This document shows, in pieces, positions 45,119-53,769 of a DNA stretch of 64,000 bases. The notes under the pieces were generated by a model. The model had not been told where the DNA came from. It did no database searches and saw only the letters and a program-made list of their open reading frames with translations. Positions within the stretch are counted from its first letter, which is position 1, and each line of letters starts with the position of its first letter. Made by a program: the position numbers and the translations under genes. Source of the DNA: Bacillota bacterium (GTDB lineage Bacteria; Bacillota; Desulfotomaculia; Desulfotomaculales; Desulfallaceae); NCBI GenBank assembly GCA_023439185.1, contig JAEXOR010000056.1:1-64000 (forward strand). The letters run 5' to 3'.

Positions 45119-47752
45119 ATGTGGGATAAGGTGCCTCCCCACAATATAGATGCCGAACAGTCGGTGCTGGGCGCAATTTTTTTGGATAACACGGCCATTC
45201 CCAAAGTGGTGCGTCACATCCGGGCCGAGGATTTCTATATGGAATCCCACCGGGTAATTTTCGAAACCATCCTGGAACTGGAGGAAGGCGGTCATGCCGC
45301 CGACCTGGTGACCGTCACCGACAGCCTGCGCCGCAAGGGCGAACTGGAAAAGGTGGGAGGCGCCGCTTACGTGGCCACCCTGGCCAATATCGCGCCCACG
45401 GCGGCCAACGCCGAATATTACGCCCGTATTGTGGAAGAAAAGGCCCTGCTGCGCAATTTGATTAATTTGGCCACCCGGATCGCGGGTATGGGCTACGAGG
45501 CCGGCGAGGATGCCGAACGCCTGATGGAAGAGGCGGAAAAAATGCTGCTGGAGCTGGGTTCCCGCCGCACTTCCACCATCTTCACCGAAATCAAGGATAT
45601 CCTTAAAGATGCCTTCAAGCAACTGGAACACCTGTATAAAAGCAAGGGTGAAATTACCGGAGTCCCTTCCGGATATGCCGACCTGGACAGGCTCTGCCAG
45701 GGGTTTCAGCCTGGCGATTTGATTATCGTGGCCGCCCGGCCCTCCATGGGTAAAACCAGCTTCGGCCTGTGCGTAGCCTACCAGGCGGCGGTCCGGACCG
45801 GCAAACCGGTGGCCGTGTTCAGCCTGGAGATGTCCAAGGAACAGTTGGTACAGCGGATGCTTTGCGCCGAGGCCAAGGTGGACCACCACAAGCTGCGCCG
45901 GGGGGAAATGGGCGAGGACGACTGGGTGAAACTGGCCGGCCAAGCCAGGGAAATGGCCAAGCTGCCCATATTTATCGATGATTCGGGTATGCTCACCGCG
46001 CGCCAGGTCAGGGCCAAATCCAGGCAAATCCATATGGAAAAGGGCCTGGCGCTGATTGTCATCGATTACCTGCAACTGATGCACGGCGGCCGGCGCACGG
46101 AAAACCGGCAGCAGGAAATTGCCGAGATATCACGTTCCTTAAAGAGTCTGGCCAAGGAATTGAACGTGCCTGTGTTGGCCCTGGCCCAGCTCAGCCGCTC
46201 GGTGGAGCAGCGCCAGATCAAAGTGCCTCAGTTGGCCGATTTACGTGAAAGCGGGTGTCTAACCGGCGACTCGCTAGTGCAGATGTCCAATGGTGAACGG
46301 GTGCCAATTAAATGTCTCAGCGAGACCAATAATCCTGATCAAATAATGGCCTTAAATGAAACGACCTGGAAACTGGAACCGGCCAGGATACGCAAGGCTT
46401 GGTGTACGGGTACAAAGCAGGTTTTCCGGTTAACAACTCAATCAGGCAGGGAAATCAGGGCTACAGCCAACCATAAGTTCCGTACTGTGGAGGGCTGGAA
46501 ACGTCTTGATCAGCTTAAAACAGGTGACCATCTTGCATTACCTCGATCATGGGAAAAGTTGCGTAAAAAAGCAACCATGACAGAAGCGGAGGTGGCGTTG
46601 CTTGGTCATTTAATAGGGGACGGTTGCACTTTACCAAGACATGCCGTGCAATACACATCCAATGAAATTGAACTGGCAAAAACTGTTGCGGAATTAGCAA
46701 ACGATGTTTTCGGGGATTCAGTAAAACCGCGTATCGAACGACAATATACCTGGTGGCAGGTATATCTGGCAGCTTCATCACATTTAACTCATGGTACCAG
46801 AAATCCTGTAGCCGATTGGTTGGAGAGTTTAGGGGTTTGGGGTTTTCGTTCATATGAGAAAAGAGTACCCCAAAAGGTATTTCAGCAACCGGTGGAAATA
46901 ATTAATACATTTTTACGTCATTTATGGGTGACCGACGGTACATTAGGTGTTGTAGGGCATAAGAAACCCAGACCTGTGATATATTACGCCACAAGCAGTA
47001 AGAAAATGGCTTATGATGTACAACATCTACTTCTGCACTGTGGAATAATTTCAGTCATTCATTGTGTTCCGCAGCGTGGAAAGGGACGTGACCAATGGCA
47101 TGTTGTTATAACCGGGAAGCCTAACATTATTAAATTTATTAATGAAATAGGTTCTATTGGTGAAAAAGCAAAAAGAATTAAACCTATCATTGATTTTTAT
47201 CAATTCCGTGATCATGTACCAAATAATGATGTTATACCTGCGACCGTCTGGCGCGTTTTAGTTGAGCCTGCCAGACGCGTAATAGGATTGAGTCAACGTA
47301 ATATGCAAAGCATGTTAGGTGTTTCTTATTGTGGTTCAACTTTATACAAACATAATTTAAGCCGGAAAAGGGCTGCCGCAGTAGCCAAAATAGTTCAGGA
47401 CGATTTGCTTTCCCGGCTAAGCAAGAGTGACGTTTTTTGGGATCGTATCACCGATGTTAAACCTGAAGGAATAGAACCGGTCTTTGACCTTGAAATTCCC
47501 GGCTACCATAATTTTATAGCCGGCGATATTGTTGTACACAATTCCCTTGAGCAGGACGCGGACGTGGTGATGTTTATCTACCGGGACGAATATTACAACC
47601 CGGACACCGAGAAGGCTTCCATTGCCGATATCATTGTGGCCAAGCAGAGGAACGGCCCCACGGGCACGGTGGAGCTGGGCTTTATCAAGGAATTCACCCG
47701 GTTTGTGAACCTGGCCCGGCGCAGTGAGCGGGAACAGGTTCCCCCGGTGTAA
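45119..47752 (+). CDS. dnaB: Replicative DNA helicase DnaB, interrupted by an intein
   Basis: 877 residues as translated from ATG 45119 (AGGTGA eight bases upstream; an in-frame GTG at 45107 is possible). The exteins are residues 1-379 and 809-877, 448 residues together, normal for DnaB. The RecA-like domain has Walker A RPSMGKTS and a Walker B region LIVIDYLQLM. The intein sits between LRESG and SLEQDADVV, in the highly conserved motif where the Synechocystis DnaB intein also lies. Self-splicing is needed for a working helicase. Confidence 0.95.
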   Translation: MWDKVPPHNIDAEQSVLGAIFLDNTAIPKVVRHIRAEDFYMESHRVIFETILELEEGGHAADLVTVTDSLRRKGELEKVGGAAYVATLANIAPTAANAEYYARIVEEKALLRNLINLATRIAGMGYEAGEDAERLMEEAEKMLLELGSRRTSTIFTEIKDILKDAFKQLEHLYKSKGEITGVPSGYADLDRLCQGFQPGDLIIVAARPSMGKTSFGLCVAYQAAVRTGKPVAVFSLEMSKEQLVQRMLCAEAKVDHHKLRRGEMGEDDWVKLAGQAREMAKLPIFIDDSGMLTARQVRAKSRQIHMEKGLALIVIDYLQLMHGGRRTENRQQEIAEISRSLKSLAKELNVPVLALAQLSRSVEQRQIKVPQLADLRESGCLTGDSLVQMSNGERVPIKCLSETNNPDQIMALNETTWKLEPARIRKAWCTGTKQVFRLTTQSGREIRATANHKFRTVEGWKRLDQLKTGDHLALPRSWEKLRKKATMTEAEVALLGHLIGDGCTLPRHAVQYTSNEIELAKTVAELANDVFGDSVKPRIERQYTWWQVYLAASSHLTHGTRNPVADWLESLGVWGFRSYEKRVPQKVFQQPVEIINTFLRHLWVTDGTLGVVGHKKPRPVIYYATSSKKMAYDVQHLLLHCGIISVIHCVPQRGKGRDQWHVVITGKPNIIKFINEIGSIGEKAKRIKPIIDFYQFRDHVPNNDVIPATVWRVLVEPARRVIGLSQRNMQSMLGVSYCGSTLYKHNLSRKRAAAVAKIVQDDLLSRLSKSDVFWDRITDVKPEGIEPVFDLEIPGYHNFIAGDIVVHNSLEQDADVVMFIYRDEYYNPDTEKASIADIIVAKQRNGPTGTVELGFIKEFTRFVNLARRSEREQVPPV
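46256..47542 (+). mobile_element. DnaB intein with LAGLIDADG homing endonuclease
   Basis: 429 residues in frame within dnaB. It starts with Cys (block A CLTGDSLV), has block B TANH, two LAGLIDADG-type motifs (HLIGDG and HLWVTDG), block F (EIPGYHNFIAGD) and ends VVHN, followed by the +1 Ser. All splicing residues are present, so it should be active. A region near residues 330-370 (VIGLSQRNMQSMLGVS) looks like a helix-turn-helix that could aid target binding. Its DNA is visibly more AT-rich than the exteins, consistent with horizontal arrival. Confidence 0.95.
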
Positions 47753-47829
47753 GCCAAAGCAAGCCGGAGCCTGGCACTGGAATGTCAACAGCGATAGAAT
47801 CGCAATCCCCAAATTAAATGCACACCCAG

Positions 47830-47868
47830 ATTGTTGGTATTTGTGACAAATTTCAACAATCTTTTTTT
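47830..47868 (+). terminator. Terminator after dnaB
   Basis: ATTGTTG (47830-47836) pairs with CAACAAT (47854-47860), with an inner ATTTGT/ACAAAT pair, and CTTTTTTT follows. Confidence 0.7.
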
Positions 47869-47944
47869 GTTGCTTTTTAACATATTTATAGTATTATTTT
47901 TATGACAGATTATTATAAATACCGCCTGATATTAACAATATCCG

Positions 47945-48035
47945 AAGTCATTTTACCTGTGGCCATAGCGGCTATGGTAACCTGACCGGCAGGGTACAAG
48001 CTGGAAACGGCTGTGCCTCCCATTGTGGAAAGGAT
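47945..48035 (+). promoter_or_regulatory. Structured leader; possible Moco/Tuco-type riboswitch
   Basis: The region can fold into successive hairpins: CCATAG-CGG-CTATGG, CCTG-ACCGG-CAGG, and AGCTGGAAACGGCT, then CCTCCCATTGTGGAAAGG. From memory this resembles the molybdenum/tungsten cofactor RNA class, but I could not align it to a covariance model. It precedes a strong hairpin (48057-48094) and a substrate-binding-protein gene. Confidence 0.4.
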
Positions 48036-48056
48036 AGTGTGTGTTGGGGATTTAAC

Positions 48057-48094
48057 AAGCCCTGCATTGCGATTCATTTCGCGGTGCAGGGCTT
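48057..48094 (+). terminator. Expression-platform hairpin before the binding-protein gene
   Basis: AAGCCCTGCA (48057-48066) pairs perfectly with TGCAGGGCTT (48085-48094); an inner GCGA/TCGC pair extends it. An AT-rich but not T-rich tail follows, 38 bases before the start codon. It could terminate transcription conditionally. Confidence 0.5.
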
Positions 48095-48132
48095 ATTAAA
48101 TATAAAAAATTTTGCAATAGGAGGTACAAAAT

Positions 48133-49422
48133 GTGCGGTACCCCATAAAAAAACGGTCCCCCAAAGTATTCTGCCCATTCATCCTGTTACTGTTGATTCT
48201 GGCCATGCCAACGCTGTCTTTTGCCGCCGACTTCACCGACGACTTGGGCCGGACGGTTTCCCTGCCCGACACCATCGACAAATTTGCCCCGACCGGCCCC
48301 ATGGCCCAGTACGTCCTCTACTCGGTGAACCCGGATAAAATGGCCGGTTGGGCCAATGCCCTGACGTACGACCAGAAGCAGTACATTGATTCAAACCTGT
48401 GGGGCCTTCCGATCTTCGGCCAAATCTACGGCGGCTACGGCGTATATAACGTCGATGCCGTAAAGACCTCCGGCGCGAAAGTAATCGTCGACGTCGGTCA
48501 GATCAAGGACAGCGTGCTGGAAATGACGTACGCCTTTAATGAACTGCAGGCCCAAGCCGGCATCCCGGTGGTGTTTATCCGGGCGGACGACCTGGGCGCC
48601 CCTGTTTACGATTACGACCGCGTTTACGAGCGGTTGGGCACATTCCTGCTCGACGACAGAGACCATATCTCTGATCTGCAGGACTATTGCTACGAAACAA
48701 AGGAATACATTGAAACTCAGCGGGCGACAATTCCCCAAAACGTGGCCCGGGCCAGGAGCATTTATTACGGCGAAGGCCCGGAAGGCCTTTTAACCAACGG
48801 TATCGCCGGCCCGGGAGCCATTAACCAGGACATTATCCCCTTTATCGGCGGGGTCAACGTGGCGGTTATTGAATCTACCAGCGGACTGGGCCTGACCCCG
48901 GTCACCATTGGGCGGGTCCGGAATTGGAACCCGCGGGCCATTATCTTCGGACCCCACGGCTATTACCAATATGTAGCCGACGATCCCGACTGGGAAGAGA
49001 TCTCCGCCGTTGAAAACGGCAAGTACGCCCAGGTCCCCGACGCCCTGTACAACTGGATCGGCCGCCCGCCTTCGGTCAACCGCATACTGGGCGCCCAGTG
49101 GCTGGCCCACATCATGTTCCCGGAATATTATCCGGAGTATTATTCTATGCCTGCTATTGTAGACGAGTATTACAATTTATTCTACCATTACGACCTGTCG
49201 CGGGAGCAAATCGACGCCATTCTAAGTACCGCCGAGTTTATTGACCCCGTTTGGGAGGACTACGACGATTATACTCCGCTAAACCACTTCTATTATGAAT
49301 ACAATAACAACAATTGCCTGCGAAATGTTGAACTGCCGGGCCAAATCATCATATATCAATATGACGCTAACGGAAACATATTAAGCGGACCATATATTGA
49401 ATCAACCGTCGAAACGGAATAA
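48133..49422 (+). CDS. Periplasmic-binding-protein (FepB/BtuF-type) with YD-like tail
   Basis: 429 residues from GTG 48133 (AGGAGG nine bases upstream). A signal peptide (about 1-32, ending SFA) is followed by a class III binding fold (PF01497-like: DLGRTVSLP, IPVVFIRADDLG, NPRAIIFG), the type that binds metal chelates, cobalamin or oxyanions. No lipobox cysteine is present, unusual for a Gram-positive binding protein. The last 30 residues hold IYQYDANGNILSG, a YD-repeat-like remnant. The next gene repeats this domain fused to RHS. No permease or ATPase is adjacent. Confidence 0.82.
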   Translation: MRYPIKKRSPKVFCPFILLLLILAMPTLSFAADFTDDLGRTVSLPDTIDKFAPTGPMAQYVLYSVNPDKMAGWANALTYDQKQYIDSNLWGLPIFGQIYGGYGVYNVDAVKTSGAKVIVDVGQIKDSVLEMTYAFNELQAQAGIPVVFIRADDLGAPVYDYDRVYERLGTFLLDDRDHISDLQDYCYETKEYIETQRATIPQNVARARSIYYGEGPEGLLTNGIAGPGAINQDIIPFIGGVNVAVIESTSGLGLTPVTIGRVRNWNPRAIIFGPHGYYQYVADDPDWEEISAVENGKYAQVPDALYNWIGRPPSVNRILGAQWLAHIMFPEYYPEYYSMPAIVDEYYNLFYHYDLSREQIDAILSTAEFIDPVWEDYDDYTPLNHFYYEYNNNNCLRNVELPGQIIIYQYDANGNILSGPYIESTVETE

Positions 49423-49498
49423 ATATAAGATACCTGCAAATTAGTCAATCAACTCACTATATAAACAGACGAATTAAAGTGAAGGAGGCACGAAACAA

Positions 49499-51337
49499 AT
49501 GCGGCGCCCCATAAAAAAATGGTTCCCCCAAATATTCCGCCTATTCATCCTGCTGCTGCTGATCCTGGCCATGCCAACCATGGCCTCTGCCTACAACTAC
49601 ACCGACGACCTGGGCCGGACGGTTTCCCTGCCCAATACCATCAACAAATTTGCCCCGTCCGGCGCCATGGCGGAGATCGTCCTCTACTCGGTGAACCCGG
49701 CCAAGCTGGCGGGCTGGGCCAACGCCCCGACCCCCGCCCAGCAGCAATATATCAATTATACCGCTTACCCGAACCTGGCGAACCTGCCGGTCTTCGGCCA
49801 AATCTACGGCGGCTCCGGCATATATAACGTCGACGCCGTAAAGGCCTCCGGCGCTCAAGTAATCGTCGACGTCGGCCAAATCAAAGGCAGCGTGGCGGAA
49901 ATGGCGAACGCCTTTGATGAACTGCAGGCTGAAGCCGGCATCCCGGTGGTGTTTATCCGGGCGGACGACCTGGGCGCCCCTGTCCATGATTACGACCGCG
50001 TTTATGAGCGGCTGAGCATCTTCCTGCTCAACGACAGCGCTCAGATCTATGCTCTGCAGGGCTATTGCTTCGACACAAAGGAATACATTGAAACTCAGCG
50101 GGAGGCAATTCCCCAAAACGTGGCCGAGACCAGGACCATCTATTACGGCGAAGGCCCGGACGGCCTTCTGACCAACGGCACGTGGGGGCCGGGAGCCATC
50201 CACCAGGACATTATGCGCTTTATCGGCGGGATCAACGTGGCGGATATTGAATCTGCCAGCGGACAGGGCCTGACCCCGGTCACCATCGGACAAGTCCAGG
50301 GCTGGGACCCGGACGCCATTATCTTCGGCCCCGGCAGCTATTACGACTACGTAGCCGACGATCCCGACTGGGAAGAGATCTCCGCCGTTAGAAACGGCAA
50401 ATACGTCCAGGTCCCCGACGCCCGTTACAACTGGATCGGCCGCCCGCCTTCGGTTAACCGCATGCTGGGCGCCCAATGGCTGGCCCACATCATGTTCCCG
50501 GAATATTATCCGGCGTATAGCAGCGACGCTCTGCCTACTATTGTAGACGACTTTTACAATTTATTCTACCATTACGACCTGTCGCCGGCGCAGATCAACG
50601 CCATTCTGAGTGCCGCTGAGTTTGTTGTCCCCAATTGGAATAATGTTGGCGGCGGCGGGACGCAGGATGTCCAGAACTACTACCAGAAATGCGACCCCGC
50701 GCAAAGAGATGAGTCACTGATTGGCGACCCCATCGACACCGCCACCGGAGCGCACATCGTCCAGGAAGAACTAATCAAAATCAACGGCGCCATTTCGTTT
50801 ACTTTTGATCTGAGCTACAACTCCATGATGCTGGAGGAAGGCCCTCTGGGCAAAGGCTGGAGCCACAACTACGAAGCCCGCCTGGAACCGCAGCCGGCCG
50901 GCAGCGTCAAGCTGCGCTGGACCGCCAACCGCTCCAACACCTTCAGCCCCGTCGGCGGCAACCAGTACATCTCGCTGGACCAATCCTGCCGGGCGGACCT
51001 GTTGGTCCAAAACAGCGACGGCAGCTACGACCTGACCCGCAAAGACCAAAGCGTCTATAAATTCAACCCGGCGGGACAACTGACCCAAATCCTGAACGGA
51101 CACGGCCAGTTAATCAACCTCGCCTACGACGGCTCCGGCCGGCTGCAGACCGTCGGCGAACCGCTGTCGGGCAAGGGCCTGACCCTTGCCTATACCGGCA
51201 GCCTGCTCACCGGCCTGACCGACAGCCTGAACCGGCAAATCACCCTGACCTACAACACCGGTCGCAACCTGACCGGCATCACCTATCCCGGCAACAAAAC
51301 CACCAGCTTTACCTATGACGCCTTCGACCAGATATAA
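49499..51337 (+). CDS. Binding-protein/RHS fusion, N-terminal part (ends at in-frame TAA)
   Basis: 612 residues from ATG 49499 (GAAGGAGG upstream). A signal peptide (1-31, ending ASA) and a binding domain (32-390) are closely similar to the preceding gene over nearly the whole length (both contain WIGRPPSVNR and IPVVFIRADDLGAPV). A Gly-rich linker leads into an RHS-type start domain (GDPIDTATGAHIVQEE, SYNSMMLEEGPLGKGWSHNYEA) and the first YD repeats. TAA 51335-51337 stops it, but coding resumes in the same frame at TCC 51338. Either a nonsense mutation, a read-through site, or a base error. Confidence 0.85.
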   Translation: MRRPIKKWFPQIFRLFILLLLILAMPTMASAYNYTDDLGRTVSLPNTINKFAPSGAMAEIVLYSVNPAKLAGWANAPTPAQQQYINYTAYPNLANLPVFGQIYGGSGIYNVDAVKASGAQVIVDVGQIKGSVAEMANAFDELQAEAGIPVVFIRADDLGAPVHDYDRVYERLSIFLLNDSAQIYALQGYCFDTKEYIETQREAIPQNVAETRTIYYGEGPDGLLTNGTWGPGAIHQDIMRFIGGINVADIESASGQGLTPVTIGQVQGWDPDAIIFGPGSYYDYVADDPDWEEISAVRNGKYVQVPDARYNWIGRPPSVNRMLGAQWLAHIMFPEYYPAYSSDALPTIVDDFYNLFYHYDLSPAQINAILSAAEFVVPNWNNVGGGGTQDVQNYYQKCDPAQRDESLIGDPIDTATGAHIVQEELIKINGAISFTFDLSYNSMMLEEGPLGKGWSHNYEARLEPQPAGSVKLRWTANRSNTFSPVGGNQYISLDQSCRADLLVQNSDGSYDLTRKDQSVYKFNPAGQLTQILNGHGQLINLAYDGSGRLQTVGEPLSGKGLTLAYTGSLLTGLTDSLNRQITLTYNTGRNLTGITYPGNKTTSFTYDAFDQI

Positions 51338-51541
51338 TCCGCAACCGACGGGGAAGGCTATCAAATATTCCATAACACCTACGACGAACAGGGACGGGTA
51401 ATCCAACAGCAAGACGGCCTGAACCAAACCAGCACCCTCCAATATGGCACCGCCGGATATCCACCCGGTAAAATAGAAACCACCATCACCGACAGAAACG
51501 GCCGGAGCAAAGAATACATCCACAACGGCAACTACGAACTG

Positions 51542-53479
51542 GTGCGAGTTAGAGACGAACTGGGCTACACCACCGCCTGCACCTACGACACCAACGGCAA
51601 CCGCACCAGTATAACCGACGCCCTGAGCAACACCACCACCAACCAATACGACAGCCTGAGCCGGCTGACCGCCAGCACCAACCCGCTGAACCAACGCACC
51701 CGGTTCGCCTATGACGAGCTGGGTCGGCTGATCCAGGTTACCGACCCCATGAACAAAACCGCCGGCCAGCAATTTGACAGCAACGGCAACCGCGTCGCGC
51801 TGACCGACCCCGCCGGCAACACCCAACACTTCACCTACGACCCGGCGGACAGGCTCACCGGAATATCCTCCCCCACCGGCAGCCGGCAATACGCCTACAA
51901 CCTGCTGGGCTACCTGGCCGGCAGCACCAACGGCAGAAACCAGACCCAAACCTGCGCCTACGACGCCGCCGGCCGGCTAATCAGCCAAACCGACCCGGAC
52001 GGCGCCATCTCATACACCTATGACAACAACAGCAACATCCTCACCGTCACCGACGCCGCCGGCAACACCATCGGCTACACCTACGACCAGGCAGGCAACC
52101 TGACCGGGCTGACCTACCCCGACGGCAAACAAGTCCACTACACCTACGACGCCGCCAACCGGCTAACCGGCGTCACCGACTGGGCCGGCCGGACCACCGC
52201 CTACAGCTACGACCCCAACGGGCGGCTGACCCAAACCACCCGCCCCAACGGCACAACAGAAACCAGAAGCTACGACGAAAACGGGCGCCTCACCGAACTA
52301 AAAGACACCGGCAGCGGCGACGCCATCATCAGCCACTACAACTGGGAATACAACGCCGCCGGCAACATCACCGCCGAAATCACGCCCAACCCCGGGCAGT
52401 CCTTCGTTATGGGCAACCAGGCCATGACCTACACCACCGACAACCGGCTGGCCAACTACAACGGCAGCGCAATCAGCTACGACGCCGACGGCAACATGAC
52501 CACCGGCCCCCTGCAGGGGACCATGCAAAACCTCACCTACGACAGCCGCAACCGCCTGACCGCGGCCGGGGGCGCCGAATACACCTACGACGCCGAAAAC
52601 CGACGCATCGCCACCACCATAGGGGGCCAGCAAACCAGCTACGTAATCAACCCCCACGCCGCCTTAAGCCAGGTACTGATCAAAACAGACCCCAACAACA
52701 CCGCCACCTACTACATCTACGGCCTGGGCCTAATCGGCGAAGAATCCGGCGGAACATACAAGACCTACCACTACGACCTCAGAGGCAGCACAGTAGCCAT
52801 CACCGGCCCTACCGGGACGGTTACCGACAGATTCCAATACGGCCCCTACGGAGAAGTACAAAGAATTACAGGCCACACCGCCACGCCTTTCCTGTATAAT
52901 GGAAGAGACGGCGTAATGACCGATGCCAACGGCCTCTACCACATGCGCGCCCGCTACTACAACCCCGGGATCATGCGGTTTATAAACCGGGACGTGATTA
53001 CCGGCAGCGTGGAAGAAACCTTGAGCCTGAACAGATATATCTACTGCCAGGGTGACCCGGTGAACCTTGTTGATCCGACCGGACACAATCCATACGTTCG
53101 TGTGATACAACAAGCAGGACAAGCCGTTGTAAGAGGCGCATCCTGCGCATCCTGGGTCTGGAGCAAAACCGGAGGGCGACTATGCCGCCAAGGGCAGAAT
53201 GCTGCGGGTAAAGATGTTATTGAGGGCGCGGGTAACGTTCCAAATAAAGTTACAGACTTAGCAAAAAATATGAAGGATTGGTTAGGAAAGGATGCAAGGG
53301 TAATTACAAATAAGAATGGGGATAAGGTTTTTATGTTAGGTGATGGAACCAAAAGAATAAGATTTGATATAAATAATCCTTCCCCACACAATAATCCTCA
53401 CGGTCACGTTGAGGAACTGGTAAACGGAAAATGGGTGAAATCAGGCCCGATTTACCCGACCGACGTTCCGCATAACTAA
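51542..53479 (+). CDS. RHS/YD-repeat protein, C-terminal part with toxin domain
   Basis: The frame continues from 51338 without a stop; 51542 is only the first possible start (GTG) and has no ribosome binding site, so this is best read as the downstream half of the fusion. About 15 YD repeats (YDxxGNxxxxxD) are followed by the RHS core (HMRARYYNPGIMRFINRD, DPVNLVDPTG near 53082). A variable C-terminal domain of about 130 residues (53090-53479) follows, ending GHVEELVNGKWVKSG. It resembles polymorphic toxin tips of the Ntox24-like group. The complete fusion would be 1326 codons. Confidence 0.82.
   Translation: MRVRDELGYTTACTYDTNGNRTSITDALSNTTTNQYDSLSRLTASTNPLNQRTRFAYDELGRLIQVTDPMNKTAGQQFDSNGNRVALTDPAGNTQHFTYDPADRLTGISSPTGSRQYAYNLLGYLAGSTNGRNQTQTCAYDAAGRLISQTDPDGAISYTYDNNSNILTVTDAAGNTIGYTYDQAGNLTGLTYPDGKQVHYTYDAANRLTGVTDWAGRTTAYSYDPNGRLTQTTRPNGTTETRSYDENGRLTELKDTGSGDAIISHYNWEYNAAGNITAEITPNPGQSFVMGNQAMTYTTDNRLANYNGSAISYDADGNMTTGPLQGTMQNLTYDSRNRLTAAGGAEYTYDAENRRIATTIGGQQTSYVINPHAALSQVLIKTDPNNTATYYIYGLGLIGEESGGTYKTYHYDLRGSTVAITGPTGTVTDRFQYGPYGEVQRITGHTATPFLYNGRDGVMTDANGLYHMRARYYNPGIMRFINRDVITGSVEETLSLNRYIYCQGDPVNLVDPTGHNPYVRVIQQAGQAVVRGASCASWVWSKTGGRLCRQGQNAAGKDVIEGAGNVPNKVTDLAKNMKDWLGKDARVITNKNGDKVFMLGDGTKRIRFDINNPSPHNNPHGHVEELVNGKWVKSGPIYPTDVPHN
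53090..53479 (+). other. Polymorphic toxin tip (C-terminal domain of the RHS protein)
   Basis: After the RHS core motif the coding sequence changes from very GC-rich to AT-rich (from about 53190), as in exchangeable toxin tips. Conserved-looking residues include KxFMLGDGTKRIRFD, SPHNNPHGHVE. The activity is unknown; nuclease is common for such tips. Confidence 0.6.
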
Positions 53480-53492
53480 TAGGAGGGTATAA

Positions 53493-53735
53493 ATGAGAAT
53501 TCTTAATGAAGACAGCAATAAATCAATGAAAAATGCTCTATTGTTGCTTACAGTTCAAGAAGCAAGCGAGCTGAGGGACGATCTTGAGAGGTTAATATCT
53601 CAGAAAATTTTTAACGACCATAGTCACATTAATGATTCGGATTATGAGCATGAGCTAACGATTGCATTGTACAATCCGGATAATATAGAGGAATTTAACG
53701 AAAGAACTAAAAAGTTAATATCACATGATGAATAA
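53493..53735 (+). CDS. Putative immunity protein
   Basis: 80 residues, acidic, helical, with no signal peptide. ATG 53493 is six bases after a strong AGGAGGG and 14 bases after the RHS toxin stop. It contains LLTVQEASELRDDLERL. Small genes directly behind an RHS toxin tip usually encode the matching immunity protein, so I infer that role from position. It is AT-rich like the toxin tip. A 9-base stem-loop (53742-53769) follows it. Confidence 0.6.
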   Translation: MRILNEDSNKSMKNALLLLTVQEASELRDDLERLISQKIFNDHSHINDSDYEHELTIALYNPDNIEEFNERTKKLISHDE

Positions 53736-53741
53736 CATCTT

Positions 53742-53769
53742 ATGGAGGGGTCAGCAATGCCCCCTCCAT
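53742..53769 (+). terminator. Stem-loop after the immunity gene
   Basis: ATGGAGGGG (53742-53750) pairs perfectly with CCCCTCCAT (53761-53769). No T-tract follows, so termination is uncertain. Confidence 0.4.

Noticed and set aside
45107..47752. dnaB as two genes or a frameshifted gene
   Set aside because: The central insertion is in frame and has all intein blocks, so the gene is intact with an intein.
49541..52657. Long minus-strand frames opposite the binding-protein/RHS genes
   Set aside because: They are shadows of GC-rich repeats, rich in Gly/Val, without starts or domains.
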